Below are positions 1 through 9,735 of a stretch of DNA of 64,000 nucleotides, piece after piece (within the stretch, counting starts at the first letter, position 1; the number at the start of each line of letters is the position of its first letter). The position numbers and the translations under genes were made by a program. Source of the stretch: Onthophagus taurus (Eukaryota; Arthropoda; Insecta; Coleoptera; Scarabaeidae); contig NC_091968.1 in assembly GCF_036711975.1 (NCBI RefSeq), positions 20,150,001 to 20,214,000 on the forward strand, given 5' to 3'. The notes under the pieces are model-generated. The model did not search any database. It saw only the letters and a program-made list of their open reading frames with translations, and had not been told where the DNA came from.

Positions 1-11
1 CGGGTACTAAA

Positions 12-2021
12 ATGGTGACTCGAAAATATTTGTTTAATCAAATACAAGCGCAAAATTTACCAACTTTAAGTGAAAAACTCGATTTTTATGAAAATCATCT
101 TATACTTCGTTATGGAGAAACTGAAGACGGTAAAAAGTGTTTGAAGCAAAGATTTTCTTATGTAAAATCACAAATCAAACAAAGATGGTTGAAAGCCAAC
201 AAACACGAACGTGTTTTTCTTAAAAACAACCAATCTTGGTTAGAGGGAGCGTTCGAAATCCCAGTAAAATCGCCTTCCCCACAAGGTCGACCTCCCAAAC
301 CTTTTGGAGAGTTAAGTGAGCGAAGCAAGCGAAGGAAAACTGAAAAAGTTCGCGCCTCTTTAGACGACGAAGTCATTGTGCACGCTGCACAATCGGTTTT
401 GCAAACTAGTGGACACAGAGATGCCTCGAAAGTTCTAAAAGATATCACAAACTCTCCAACACGAGCTAGTAAATATAGAAGAGCCTACTCTAAAGTGAAT
501 GACGAGATACTTCCGCTAACACCTCTGCAAGCACTTCGGATGTTCGTGGAAGTCGACCTTACTAGACGGCAATACGAAATAATAAGGGCAACAAACCCAA
601 AACATTACCCTTGCTATGACCTTTTGTTAAAGGCGAAAGAAGAATGTTATCCGCCAAAAGAATCCCTAAGGATTACGGCTACCTGTGCAGAAAGCAACTT
701 ACAATGCCTAATGGACCTTACTGTGAAACGCTTATCAATTTTTCTAGAAGAGGTGCTAATTACACTTAGCAAAGAAGAAAGGAAATCGGTAATAATTATT
801 TGTAAATGGGGTTGTGATGGCTCTCAACAATCCAGGTTTAAACAAAATTTTAACAATGAGACCGAATGTGATGGAAATATGTTTATGAGTTCTCTTGTAC
901 CTTTGCGCATTGTTTGTGGAAAAGAAGGCAGTAAAATAATTTGGCAAAATCCAACGCCATCCTCTCCGCGATTTTGTCGTCCTATCCGATTCCGGTATTT
1001 GAAAGAGTCTATAGACGTAACGAAAGACGAGATAAATTACGTGAAGGCTTCTGCAAAGTTGCTGAATAACACCAATGTCACGTTACAAGACAAGGAATTT
1101 ATATTCCGGCACACACTAAAAATGACAATGGTCGACGGAAAGGTGTGTAACGCTGCCACAAATACTAAATCAACCTCTCAGTGCTACATCTGTGGAGCTA
1201 CCTCGAAGAGCTTCAATGATTTGAACAAAAGGAGCATTGTAAACCCTTCTGTTTTAGAATTCGGCTTGTCTGTATTACACGCTAGAATTCGGCTTTTTGA
1301 AAGCATAATCCATCTAGCGTACAAATTACCGGTTAAGAAATATAGAGAAAGGAAAACTGAAGAAGAAAAGGCATTGGAAGCACAACGAAAGTCCGAAATC
1401 CAAGAGAAGTTTCGTAATGAAACAGGACTACTCATTGATATGCCAAAGGCTAACTTTGGCAATACCAATGATGGCAACACTAGCAGGAGATTCTTTGCAA
1501 ACCCAGAATTAGCTGCTGAGATCACAGGGATTAGCTTTGAACTGATCTATAGATTGAAGGTTCTATTAGAAACAATATCAAGTGGTCACAAAATTGACAA
1601 AGTAAAATATGATGAATATGCATATGATACCGCAAAATTGTATATAAAACTGTATGGGTGGCACCCAATGACTCCGACCATGCATAAAATATTGATGCAT
1701 GGTGGACAAATAATTCAAAATTCCCTACTTCCTATTGGCCAGCTATCGGAAGAGGCAGCAGAAGCCCGAAACAAACACTTCCGATCGTATCGGCTTAACT
1801 TCGCTAGAAAGTTTTCGAGAGAGGAATGTAATTTAGATGTATTTAATAGACTTTTATTAAGTTCAGACCCCCTAATTAGCTGCATGAGAGAAATAAAGAA
1901 ACCTTCAAGCATAGCATTCCTCCCTGAAACAATAGCACTATTGATGTCTGCCGAACCAAACCATTCTTCCATCAGCTCTCTGATGGAAGAATGGTCCGAA
2001 GATAAAGACGATGTTATTTAG
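12..2021 (+). CDS. Transib/RAG1-like DDE transposase, intact ORF
   Basis: The 669-residue ORF opens on a true ATG with no internal stop. It reads like the catalytic core shared by Transib transposases and vertebrate RAG1. The first acidic residue is D269 in a WGCDGS context. The second is D375 in VDGKV, followed by a C391-x2-C394 pair, laid out like RAG1 D708 and its C727/C730 zinc pair. The glutamate is E584 in EARNKHFR, which aligns with RAG1 E962 in ESGNKLFR; the preceding HKILMHG also matches RAG1 HKTLAHV. D-D spacing is 106 residues, against 108 in RAG1. A basic N-terminal half (residues 85-115 are rich in P, K and R) may bind the terminal repeats. Predicted role: nuclear cut-and-paste transposition. 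Only 11 bases precede the ATG, so the left terminus is outside the window, and I could not identify the right terminal repeat. Family assignment is recognition of motifs; an intact frame suggests recent activity or retention. Confidence 0.8.
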   Translation: MVTRKYLFNQIQAQNLPTLSEKLDFYENHLILRYGETEDGKKCLKQRFSYVKSQIKQRWLKANKHERVFLKNNQSWLEGAFEIPVKSPSPQGRPPKPFGELSERSKRRKTEKVRASLDDEVIVHAAQSVLQTSGHRDASKVLKDITNSPTRASKYRRAYSKVNDEILPLTPLQALRMFVEVDLTRRQYEIIRATNPKHYPCYDLLLKAKEECYPPKESLRITATCAESNLQCLMDLTVKRLSIFLEEVLITLSKEERKSVIIICKWGCDGSQQSRFKQNFNNETECDGNMFMSSLVPLRIVCGKEGSKIIWQNPTPSSPRFCRPIRFRYLKESIDVTKDEINYVKASAKLLNNTNVTLQDKEFIFRHTLKMTMVDGKVCNAATNTKSTSQCYICGATSKSFNDLNKRSIVNPSVLEFGLSVLHARIRLFESIIHLAYKLPVKKYRERKTEEEKALEAQRKSEIQEKFRNETGLLIDMPKANFGNTNDGNTSRRFFANPELAAEITGISFELIYRLKVLLETISSGHKIDKVKYDEYAYDTAKLYIKLYGWHPMTPTMHKILMHGGQIIQNSLLPIGQLSEEAAEARNKHFRSYRLNFARKFSREECNLDVFNRLLLSSDPLISCMREIKKPSSIAFLPETIALLMSAEPNHSSISSLMEEWSEDKDDVI

Positions 2022-2592
2022 TTATAATTATGTTATTTTATATTTAGTGCATGATATTTTTACGTTATAATAGGTAAAAAGTATTTTTTCATGTATTTTT
2101 TGTACTTGCCCTAAAAATTGCTATTTCTTGCCAAAAAAAATGTGTAACTATGAAAATAATGATTTGTTTTTTAATAACGTTTTTTTTTACATTATATATC
2201 GTATGTTTAACCAAAAAACACCATAAAATATGTTTGGCCGCCCAAATCTTTAAAATCTACGTATGTGCGCTGTCGAGTTCCGACTCGTTCAGTAGATGAC
2301 CGTTAAATTTTAGCTGTATCACACCACATGTTGATACCCGAAGGAAAAGTACACGTCTAGTGTAAAATTTAATGTTTTATATATTACATAACTTCACTAA
2401 CATAAGTAAAAAAGAACTCTCCTTTAGAGAACTGTAAAAACTACTCTATTAAGTGAATAATATATGAACTCTATATTAATATTAAATATAGTGTACATTA
2501 GAGTTGTTTTTACCATGTGGTACTATAATTTTTACTCTAATTCTTTTTACCAACTACTCTAAAATTTTTACACGACACGATTTTTTCCTGTG
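2022..2592. other. 3' flank of the Transib-like ORF
   Basis: AT-rich sequence after the transposase stop, presumably its 3' UTR and the right end of the element. From about 2400 to 2580 there are short related motifs (runs such as CTACTCTA and TTTTTAC in both orientations) that could be sub-terminal repeats, but no clear CAC-type Transib terminus was identified. No gene is seen here. Confidence 0.4.
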
Positions 2593-5084
2593 TGTATAGT
2601 ATTTTGATTATAACAAGAAAACCAGTCAATCGATTTCGATAATCAAAATCTCATTCGAAAGCTTAATCTTTGGCCAATACGAAAGTGGAAATGCCCGACT
2701 CGAAATCTCTCGCGGGGTCATTTCAATGTTTGTATGTACAGGGTGGGCAAATTTGGGTGTTATTATAGGCTATCTCAGAAACTATAAGAGATACGAAAAA
2801 AGTAGGTGCCATGTCCCGGTCTCTTTTTTTGAGACTAAGCCAATCCCGCAAACACCAAACCTCTATCTTCTTTTGTTTTTAAGTTATAGCCAAAAAGTCA
2901 AATTTTCGTGATTTTAAAAAATGTTCATATTTTGTTTACTTTTGAAATTAGAGAAATGGGGTTGATACGTTCTTAAGACACTTTTTTAAGTAGAATATAT
3001 TGCCGTTGAAAAGTTTTAAATATACTTGATGATTTTTGAGATATAACACAAAGTTGTGTTTTTTTAAATACAAACAATACTTGATTATGATGTTAAAGAA
3101 AAAAGCATATTTTTAGCTTTCCAATGATGTATCGCACGCATGATGTTTTTGCGGAAAATAAGCGTTAATTTTCAATTCGAAAATAGTAAGCGCTAATGTT
3201 CAAAATTTTGATTATAGTAGGCGTGTCCGGACAGTAAATACTACCTAGTGGCTATAACATATAGTTTTGCATGAATATGACAGAATAAAGTTGGTTTTGT
3301 ACCATTATTCAGGATAAGTTGGTTTTGTACCAACGAATAAAAATTTTGAATAGTTATTTTAAATTTCTCAGCATCTTATCGCTGACTTTGTTCACCAATA
3401 AAAAATGATTAGCATTTGTTTTTTTAGCAGAGTTTTTAGCATTGTTTATTAAAAATACAAGAAATGTATTAATTAATGAATAATTAAATATGGACAACTT
3501 CAGGAACTAAACAGTCATAAACTGTCATCTTCTTCTACTCCACTTACTGGTTGTAAGATTAGAACAGTTCGGTATCAATGAATGAAATCTTCGGTAGTAT
3601 TTTCCCAGTTTTCCCCAAACATAAGATGTAGAAGTTTTTTGATATCAGCAATCTTTTCTTTTGAAATTGGGTGAGATAGAGGAAAATTAGGAATCATAAA
3701 CTGGGAGCGGACTTTCCATTGAAACACCGTTTGAATGGGGATATGAAGACCTATGTATCATCTTCAAAGCGGACTCCAATATATTCTATATTTAATTTTA
3801 TCGTTTTATTTAAAGATGATGCGGAACTTCTTAAACGGGAAACTCGTTTCGCAAAATTCATGAATGAAATGACAAGTAAACTCACGTTGCTATAGTAACT
3901 AAGTAGTATTTAGCGTTTTCCTCGCCTACTATAATTAAAAATTTGAATTTTAATCTTTAATATTTTAAAAATTGAAAAATAACGCTTATTTTCCGCAGAA
4001 ACATCATGCGTGCGATACATCATTGGAAAGCTAAAAATATGCTCTTTTCAGTAATATCATAATAAAGTATAGTTTGTATTTAAAAAAATACAACTTTATG
4101 TTATATCTCAAAAATTATCAGCTATGTTAAAAATTTTTCAACGACAGTATATTCTACTCAAAAAAGTGTCTTAAGAATGCATTAACCCCATTTCTCTAAT
4201 TTCAAAAATAAACGAAATATGAGCATTTTTTGAAATCACTAAAATTTGACTTTTTGGCTATAACTTAAAAACAAAAGAAGATAGAGATTTGGTCTTTACG
4301 GGATTGGATTAGTCTCGGAAAAAGAGACCGGGACATGGCACCTACTTTTTTTGTATCTCTTATAGTTTCTGAGATAGCCTATAATAACACCCAAATTTGC
4401 CCACCCTGTACATAATTAGTAAATTTTGAAATCGGGCATTTCCACCTTCGCATTCATTGCAGATCATACTTTCGACCGAGATTTTGATGACCAAAATTGG
4501 TCAATTAGTTACGGAGATAATTGATGTGTTTAATTAATTCGTTTGTTGTGTTTTAATCAAAATCCTTAAATATTTCGAATCGGGCATTTCGACAACAGCA
4601 TTCAGCCAGACATAAACTTTCGATTGAGATATAAAACATTAAAATCCGTCAAACTGTTCTTTAATTATTATAGTCGATTTAGTTTAAATTAATTTTTTTA
4701 TATTGGGGACTATACTTTTGAGCGTTCACACGTGCATAAACAACGAGCCGAAGACGGTGTCATTCCGAGGGCTGTATACAGTTAGCGGGAGAGAATTGAA
4801 ATCGAACATTTTGTGATTTCAATAGAAGACACTATGACGAATCGAGTGACGTATAGATCTTGATCATCGGGTACATTGTTTACGAGTTATCACCACTTAA
4901 AGAAGGTCAATTTTGTGTTATTTTCGTGTATCTTCGCATTATTTTGGCGTTTTAGCGAAATTCGAAAGAGTTTTCAAATCGGGCATTTCCACTTTCGTAT
5001 TGGCCAAGGATTAAGCTTTCGAATGAGACATTGTTTATCGAAATCGGTTCACTGGTTCTCATGTTATAATCAAAATACTATACA
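2593..5084. mobile_element. Outer fold-back element (~120-bp inverted arms) with a second element nested inside
   Basis: The left arm (about 2593-2712) begins GTATAGTATTTTGATTATAA, and its imperfect reverse complement ends at about 5084. The arms share the stretch around TTGGCCAATACGAAAGTGGA and diverge outside these points. Three further partial copies of a motif containing ATCGGGCATTT occur inside (near 4429, 4579 and 4977). I find no coding capacity, so it would be a non-autonomous element. It carries the 1.67-kb inner element at 2739-4408. The superfamily is not clear. Confidence 0.7.
2739..4408. mobile_element. Inner long-TIR element, Tc1/mariner-like MITE
   Basis: The ends are CAGGGTGGGCAAATTTGGGT and its complement, flanked by TA on both sides (2737-2738 and 4409-4410), as expected for a TA-targeting element. 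Long arms of about 530 bp (about 2739-3270 and 3865-4408) are imperfect reverse complements across their length. The roughly 600-bp centre holds a short direct repeat containing GTTGGTTTTGTACCA near 3290 and 3320, but no ORF I can assign. The arms carry TTTTTGAGATATAAC, a string also found in several satellites of this window. Confidence 0.8.
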
Positions 5085-5787
5085 TGTAAAATGCTATTTA
5101 ATTGGGGGCTAACTTCACTAGGTGTCATTATGAATAATTATTACGAATTTAATACGAAAATGCATATTTAACATTGCTTTTAACTTCCAAAACAAAACGT
5201 CAAATCACAACTTTAAAGTGATTTTTCGGTAAGTACTACACTTTTCCGCACTTTTTTTTTATCATTTACGCCTCTTTTGACTCAATTGCTATCGATAAAA
5301 AAAAAATCATCGATTTTTAAGAGAGACTCCTAATCTTGATATATGCCTGTTATTTTAATAAAAATACCAGTTCCACAATTTATACAATGAAAACAAGTTG
5401 ACGAGGAAAAGAGCAATAAATAAAAAACGCGTATGCGATCCCAGATGTGTAACACTCTGCTATACCACCAATGTTGCTTAGTAAAGATTTACCAATATAG
5501 GTGTTTACTTGTAATTTTATGAAATGTTAGATAGTATTAAAAACGAAAAAAATAGTGATAGTGAATGTGAAGGCTGTAGTCCTATACGTCAACGGCCATC
5601 TTAGGGTGAGCTTGATATTATATTTTTCCCAATCAGACAACTAATTGTCGATTTATGGTAAATTATGTAAAGCTGTCTTTTCATTTTATATAGATCGGTT
5701 TATCACGAAAACTAGAGTCAATTCAAACAATCTAATTTATAGCATAAGAACTTCATAATGATGTGCATTTAAATTGGCTCCATAAAA
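5085..5787. other. AT-rich spacer, nothing recognised
   Basis: No ORF, RNA gene or repeat was recognised between the fold-back element and the KRBA2-like fragment. Confidence 0.4.
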
Positions 5788-6063
5788 TTAGGCCGCAGAA
5801 AAAAATATTGTTTTGTTCCCCTGTGTCATCAGTGTGTCATATTTTCGTACCATCCTATATTCTTTCACTGTCTTTTTTGATCCAGGCGTGGTGAGTATCG
5901 TTTTAGATTTTTTAACCGCTGCTATACGGTTGTTATATTCGGTCAGGTTTAAAAGGGCTTTGTTATCATCACGTTCACCGCTTATAATAGACAACAGAGC
6001 GTCTTCAAATCTTTTGCGCATGTCAACGACATCCATATTTCGAAAAAAAAAAGTAACAGCCAA
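5788..6063 (-). pseudogene. KRBA2-like (integrase-type element) N-terminal fragment
   Basis: The 91-residue minus-strand ORF resembles the N-terminus of KRAB-A-domain-containing-protein-2-like proteins of arthropods, which are derived from integrase-bearing retroelements. The recognisable pattern is a leading helix (MRKRFEDALLSI), then a run of NKALLNLTEYNNRI, then a KEYRMVRKYDTL segment like the family's Y-x-LLKKYDVL. It stops soon afterwards, whereas full proteins continue into an integrase core, so this is a truncated relic. The call rests on pattern memory only. Confidence 0.35.
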
Positions 6064-6472
6064 CTACGACGACGTTGAGATGCCTATTTAAAGCAATCAC
6101 TTGGTGCAAGAAACAGTTTCACTCACTGCGGTCTTTTCACACACTGTAATCCACACATCCGCTGCCCAACACGTCCGAACACGTAAACATTCCGCAAACT
6201 GCTGGCAACGCAGCCAGGCCCGAGTAGTTCCGGGTAGTGACGATAACAGCCGGCCCATCTTGTAATTATCAACATTGACCAGTATACCTGGCCATTGTCG
6301 CAAACAACCGGCTAATGTCGTTACTGACCGAAATTATCGGACGTTAACATTATTATTAGGTTTTTAACGTTATTGTCCTAGTTTACGTCTTTAACCGTAA
6401 TATTTACACCAACATTTAGTTATTCTTGGTATACGGAGCGGTATAAACTGTTTTGTAAGATCGGCCCTTAGT
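6064..6472. other. Spacer between the KRBA2-like fragment and the piggyBac left end
   Basis: A moderately GC-rich stretch with several TTAAC and ACCGG-type motifs. It may be the upstream part of the element that carries the KRBA2-like ORF on the minus strand. A 68-residue minus-strand ORF (6097-6303) shows no family resemblance, so I do not call it a gene. Confidence 0.3.
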
Positions 6473-6605
6473 TTAACCCTTTGCACTCGTATGTCGCCGT
6501 AGGAGCGGCAAGATGCGTTTTACCGTTGCGTTCGTATGCCGCCGTATAATCGCCACAATACGTTTAAGCTTTGCACTCGTATGTCGTCGTATAGGCGGCA
6601 CACCA
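6473..6605 (+). repeat. piggyBac left terminus with three sub-terminal repeats
   Basis: TTAA followed by CCCTTTGCACTCGTATG at 6473 is the classic piggyBac target site plus terminal inverted repeat. The motif GCACTCGTATGTCG with a downstream GGCGGCA-like partner recurs in diverged form near 6482, 6529 and 6572, forming a sub-terminal repeat cluster that is a plausible transposase-binding array. I found no matching right terminus before 14.5 kb. Confidence 0.75.
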
Positions 6606-6732
6606 TGTTAAACCACTTCAGTTCACATGTGCACCATTTTTGCGTTTTGAATATTACTCAGTTTTATAACTAACACGATTGGGTAAAGTTCGGTGTATTC
6701 TTTCGTTATATTTCGAAAAAAAAATATTTGAA

Positions 6733-8310
6733 ATGCCCAAGAAATGTTTACAAGATGAAATTGAAAATGAGTTGCAAAGTAGTGACGATGAATTTTATAT
6801 TGACGCGCCTGAAAATGATAGATTGGATAGTGATAATATTAGTGAAGAAAGTGACTCTAGTAGTGGTAGTGATATTATAGTTACTAAAAGACAGGGAACC
6901 ATACCTTTACCATCAAGTTCAAGCAGCAGTACAGAAGACGAGAATATAACACAACCTGGCAATTTTTTTCCATGGCAGGACGTCACATGCCACGATCAGG
7001 TACCAGACAGGATTCTATTTACTTCTGGGGATAAAATGGTAGGACCACAAATTCCAGATACTTGTACAAAACCCATAGATTTTTTCAAGCTCTTTTTTAC
7101 CGATGAGCTAATAATAAAAATAGTGGAACAAACAAATAACTACGCTAGACATAAAATAGCACAAAAGAGGTTGTCAAAACGTTCTACGTGGGTAGATACT
7201 ACAGTAGAAGAGTTTACCGCATTTATTGGGGTTGTCCTAAATATGGGTCCGATAACCGTATCTAATATCCAAGAGTATTGGTCACAACAGTTTAATGCCA
7301 AAATACCTTTTTTTAGTAGCATATTTAGAAGAGAACGATTTTTACAAATTTTTTGGATGCTCCACTTGCATAAAAACGATCCAAATGACCAAACTCTTAG
7401 GGCTCGAACTCAGAAAGTCAGTCAATATTTAGATTATTTGGACAAACAATTCAAAGAACATTTTGTTCCATCAAGAGAGATATCGGTAGACGAATCTGTT
7501 GTTGGATTTAAGGGTAAAATTAGTTTTTTAACTTACAACCCTAACAAGCCTACGAAATGGGGGATAAGAATTTATGTAATGGCGGATGCTAACACCGGGT
7601 ATGTTTATTCAATTTTGCCGTACTATGGAAGCTTGACATCGGAAGATTTAGTGAGACCTGATTTACATGTAAGTACAAGGATAGTGTTACATCTTTGTCA
7701 AAAATTATTAAACAATAACCCAGGATGTAAAGGATATCATTTTTACACCGATAGATACTATACTAGCTTGCCACTTGCAGAAGAGTTGTTAAAACTAAAT
7801 GTTCATTTGACAGGCACTATTCAAATAAACCGCAAATTTATACCTGATTCTATCAAAAAACCAACATTTGCCGAAGACAACACATTTGCATGCAGATCAG
7901 GTAATTTGATGTTATTGGCATGGAAAGATAAAAGGGTCGTCACCATACTTACTTCGTGGGATATTTCAGGAACACAGCCTATCAACAGAAGAGTACGTGG
8001 AGGCAACTTACAAGTTGTAAATAAGCCAAATGTAGTGGTCAATTACAATAAATTTATGGGAGGTGTCGACCGCGCAGACTCTTATTCAGCGTCATACTGT
8101 TTCCTGAGGAAGTCTTTGAAGTGGTGGCGAAAGTTATTTTTCTGGGGACTCGAAATGTCCAGTGTCAATGCATATTTATTATATAAATTTTCACAACGGG
8201 GCCAAAACAAAAAACCAATGACACATCTAAAGTTTGTTCGGGAATTGGTTGACGAGATGACAAAAAACTTTCGGCAGGGGTCCAAAACTTCTGGCAGACT
8301 GGCAAAATGA
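6733..8310 (+). CDS. piggyBac-type transposase (PGBD family), C-terminus frameshifted
   Basis: The ORF can be opened further upstream only with TTG at 6679; the first ATG is at 6733 (MPKKCL), giving 525 residues. An acidic, Ser-rich N-terminus is followed by the RNase H-like DDD core. The catalytic aspartates are D253 in SVDESVVGFKGK, D340 in YTDRYYTS and D446 in GGVDRADSY. This spacing is almost that of the Trichoplusia ni transposase (D268, D346, D447). The enzyme excises and inserts DNA at TTAA sites in the nucleus. The frame stops at 8310 before the Cys-rich domain, which lies in another frame just downstream, so this copy lacks the end-binding domain unless that shift is a sequencing error. 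The left terminus sits about 260 bp upstream, and the gypsy element begins 155 bp after this stop. Confidence 0.9.
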   Translation: MPKKCLQDEIENELQSSDDEFYIDAPENDRLDSDNISEESDSSSGSDIIVTKRQGTIPLPSSSSSSTEDENITQPGNFFPWQDVTCHDQVPDRILFTSGDKMVGPQIPDTCTKPIDFFKLFFTDELIIKIVEQTNNYARHKIAQKRLSKRSTWVDTTVEEFTAFIGVVLNMGPITVSNIQEYWSQQFNAKIPFFSSIFRRERFLQIFWMLHLHKNDPNDQTLRARTQKVSQYLDYLDKQFKEHFVPSREISVDESVVGFKGKISFLTYNPNKPTKWGIRIYVMADANTGYVYSILPYYGSLTSEDLVRPDLHVSTRIVLHLCQKLLNNNPGCKGYHFYTDRYYTSLPLAEELLKLNVHLTGTIQINRKFIPDSIKKPTFAEDNTFACRSGNLMLLAWKDKRVVTILTSWDISGTQPINRRVRGGNLQVVNKPNVVVNYNKFMGGVDRADSYSASYCFLRKSLKWWRKLFFWGLEMSSVNAYLLYKFSQRGQNKKPMTHLKFVRELVDEMTKNFRQGSKTSGRLAK

Positions 8311-8458
8311 TGGGAAGAAAAAAGACTGTGCGGTATGTTCTAAGCGTAAAGTACAAGGCGGCAGGCGGGAAACTAGGTATATTTGTGACACTTGCACACG
8401 TAAGCCTGGACTACATATTGGTGACTGCTTCGAACGGTACCATACACTACAACATTAA
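8289..8458 (+). pseudogene. Out-of-frame C-terminal Cys-rich domain of the piggyBac transposase
   Basis: In a different frame from the main ORF, the sequence encodes KDCAVCSKRK, then YICDTCTRKPGLHIGDCF and ERYHTLQH, ending with TAA at 8456. This is the CxxC...CxxC...C...H RING-like domain that ends piggyBac transposases. A single-base indel around 8280-8310 explains the split. The stop is only 7 bases from the gypsy 5' LTR. Confidence 0.85.
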
Positions 8459-8465
8459 AAACATA

Positions 8466-8675
8466 TGTGAAGATCGATACCGCTAAGAGAGAGAAAGAGA
8501 TGAAGAAGAGAGAGAGTAGGGAGTGGGAAGGACGGTTAAGGGCTTTAGTTTAGTAAGAGAGTCAGAGTTGAGTTAGAGAGCCGAATGTGTGAGGCGTTGG
8601 AAGTTATTTCGATTATTATAAATTGATGACTTGTAGTTTACTGAGAATATTATTAATAAAGTGATATCTAACACA
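8466..8675 (+). repeat. 5' LTR of the gypsy element
   Basis: Starts TGTGAAGATCGATACCGC and ends near CTAACACA, the TG...CA pattern. It carries a long AGAG-rich tract and an AATAAA near its 3' end (8655-8660), a polyadenylation signal. Immediately downstream, GCAGCGGTGCG is the likely primer-binding region; I could not match it with confidence to one tRNA. About 190 bases of leader precede gag. Confidence 0.9.
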
Positions 8676-8867
8676 GCAGCGGTGCGATAAATAAATCAAA
8701 CCAGTTAGTAAAAAGAAAAACAATAAAAACGTGGACGATTCTGGAAACGAGTGTGGACGCTACTTTAACGGATTGTGGTGACGTCATAGTATATTCGAGA
8801 AAGATTACAGGTGTTGCGTCGGTTAAATACTTTATACGTGGTGTTTAAAAAAAAAAAAAAAGAACAA

Positions 8868-9623
8868 ATGAGTGAATACGGAGAAACGGTGGACGTGACA
8901 GGCGAATTTGGTTGTTCAACAGTACGAGATTTCAATGTTGAAGATGAAACGTCTATCGATAGAGAAAGAAGATTGCTGCAACAAGAACGAGAATTGTTAA
9001 AGAGGGAACGAGATCTGATGGAAAGAGAAAGAAAATTAAACGATTCCGGACGAAGCGTAAATTACTTTTATAATGCTGGAAATCAAGTTTTACCTGAGTT
9101 CGACCCTGGAAAATTACATTCACTGACGGCGAAACAATGGATTAAAAAAGTCGAAAATATGGCACAGGTGTTTCATTGGGAAGATGATACCTTACTGTTT
9201 AACGCTGTGTCTAAACTAAAAGGCGCTGCACAATTATGGTTTAATGGAGCACAAGACCGGATATCAAGTTGGGTTGAGTTCAAAAAATTGGTCGTTGCTG
9301 ATTTTCTTACTGCCGTTGATGACGTTGATATTCATTTTGAATTATCAAGAAAGAAAAAGAAACCTGATGAATCATACGAGAATTATGTATATTTCATGAA
9401 AGCTATTGGAAATAAGGGTGAGATAAATGAAAAATCGTTGGTAAAATATATCATAATGAGAATACCTGATAGAGAACTTGGGAAGTTATTAGCTATTAGT
9501 ATACCATGTGATACTCAAGATTTATTATCAAAAATAAAAGATTATGAAGCAACCATGAAAAATATGTCCGATCGAAGGGGAAATACTCAACGAGATACAT
9601 TCCATGATCCACAATTGCAGTAA
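8868..9623 (+). CDS. Gag polyprotein of the gypsy element (frameshifted before the zinc knuckle)
   Basis: The ORF can be opened upstream only with GTG at 8811; the ATG at 8868 (MSEYGET) gives 251 residues and is a better start. A charged coiled-coil region (ERELLKRERDLMERER, around residues 38-60) precedes a capsid-like domain with WIKKVENMA and a SYENYVYFMK segment typical of Ty3/gypsy Gag. Gag would assemble the cytoplasmic particle. The frame stops at 9623, a few codons before the CCHC knuckle, which is found in another frame. Confidence 0.8.
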   Translation: MSEYGETVDVTGEFGCSTVRDFNVEDETSIDRERRLLQQERELLKRERDLMERERKLNDSGRSVNYFYNAGNQVLPEFDPGKLHSLTAKQWIKKVENMAQVFHWEDDTLLFNAVSKLKGAAQLWFNGAQDRISSWVEFKKLVVADFLTAVDDVDIHFELSRKKKKPDESYENYVYFMKAIGNKGEINEKSLVKYIIMRIPDRELGKLLAISIPCDTQDLLSKIKDYEATMKNMSDRRGNTQRDTFHDPQLQ

Positions 9624-9735
9624 ACCAAAACAAAGAAAATGTTTCAAATGCAATAGAGACGGGCATATTGCGAAGGACTGTACTACACCAAGGCGAGTAA
9701 ATAAAGTAGAACAATATACATGTAGAGATGAATAA
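9601..9735 (+). pseudogene. Out-of-frame Gag CCHC zinc knuckle
   Basis: The shifted frame reads CFKCNRDGHIAKDC (C-x2-C-x4-H-x4-C) at 9640-9681 and ends at the TAA at 9733, overlapping the pol ATG at 9728 by 8 bases. This suggests that in the parent element gag continued to here and pol was reached by a short overlap. In this copy a one-base indel upstream separates the knuckle from gag. Confidence 0.85.

Noticed and set aside
158..448. Minus-strand ORFs inside the Transib-like, piggyBac and gypsy genes
   Set aside because: Frame shadows of strong plus-strand coding regions; no motif of their own.
6097..6303. 68-residue minus-strand ORF upstream of the KRBA2-like fragment
   Set aside because: Starts on a non-ATG codon and shows no conserved pattern.
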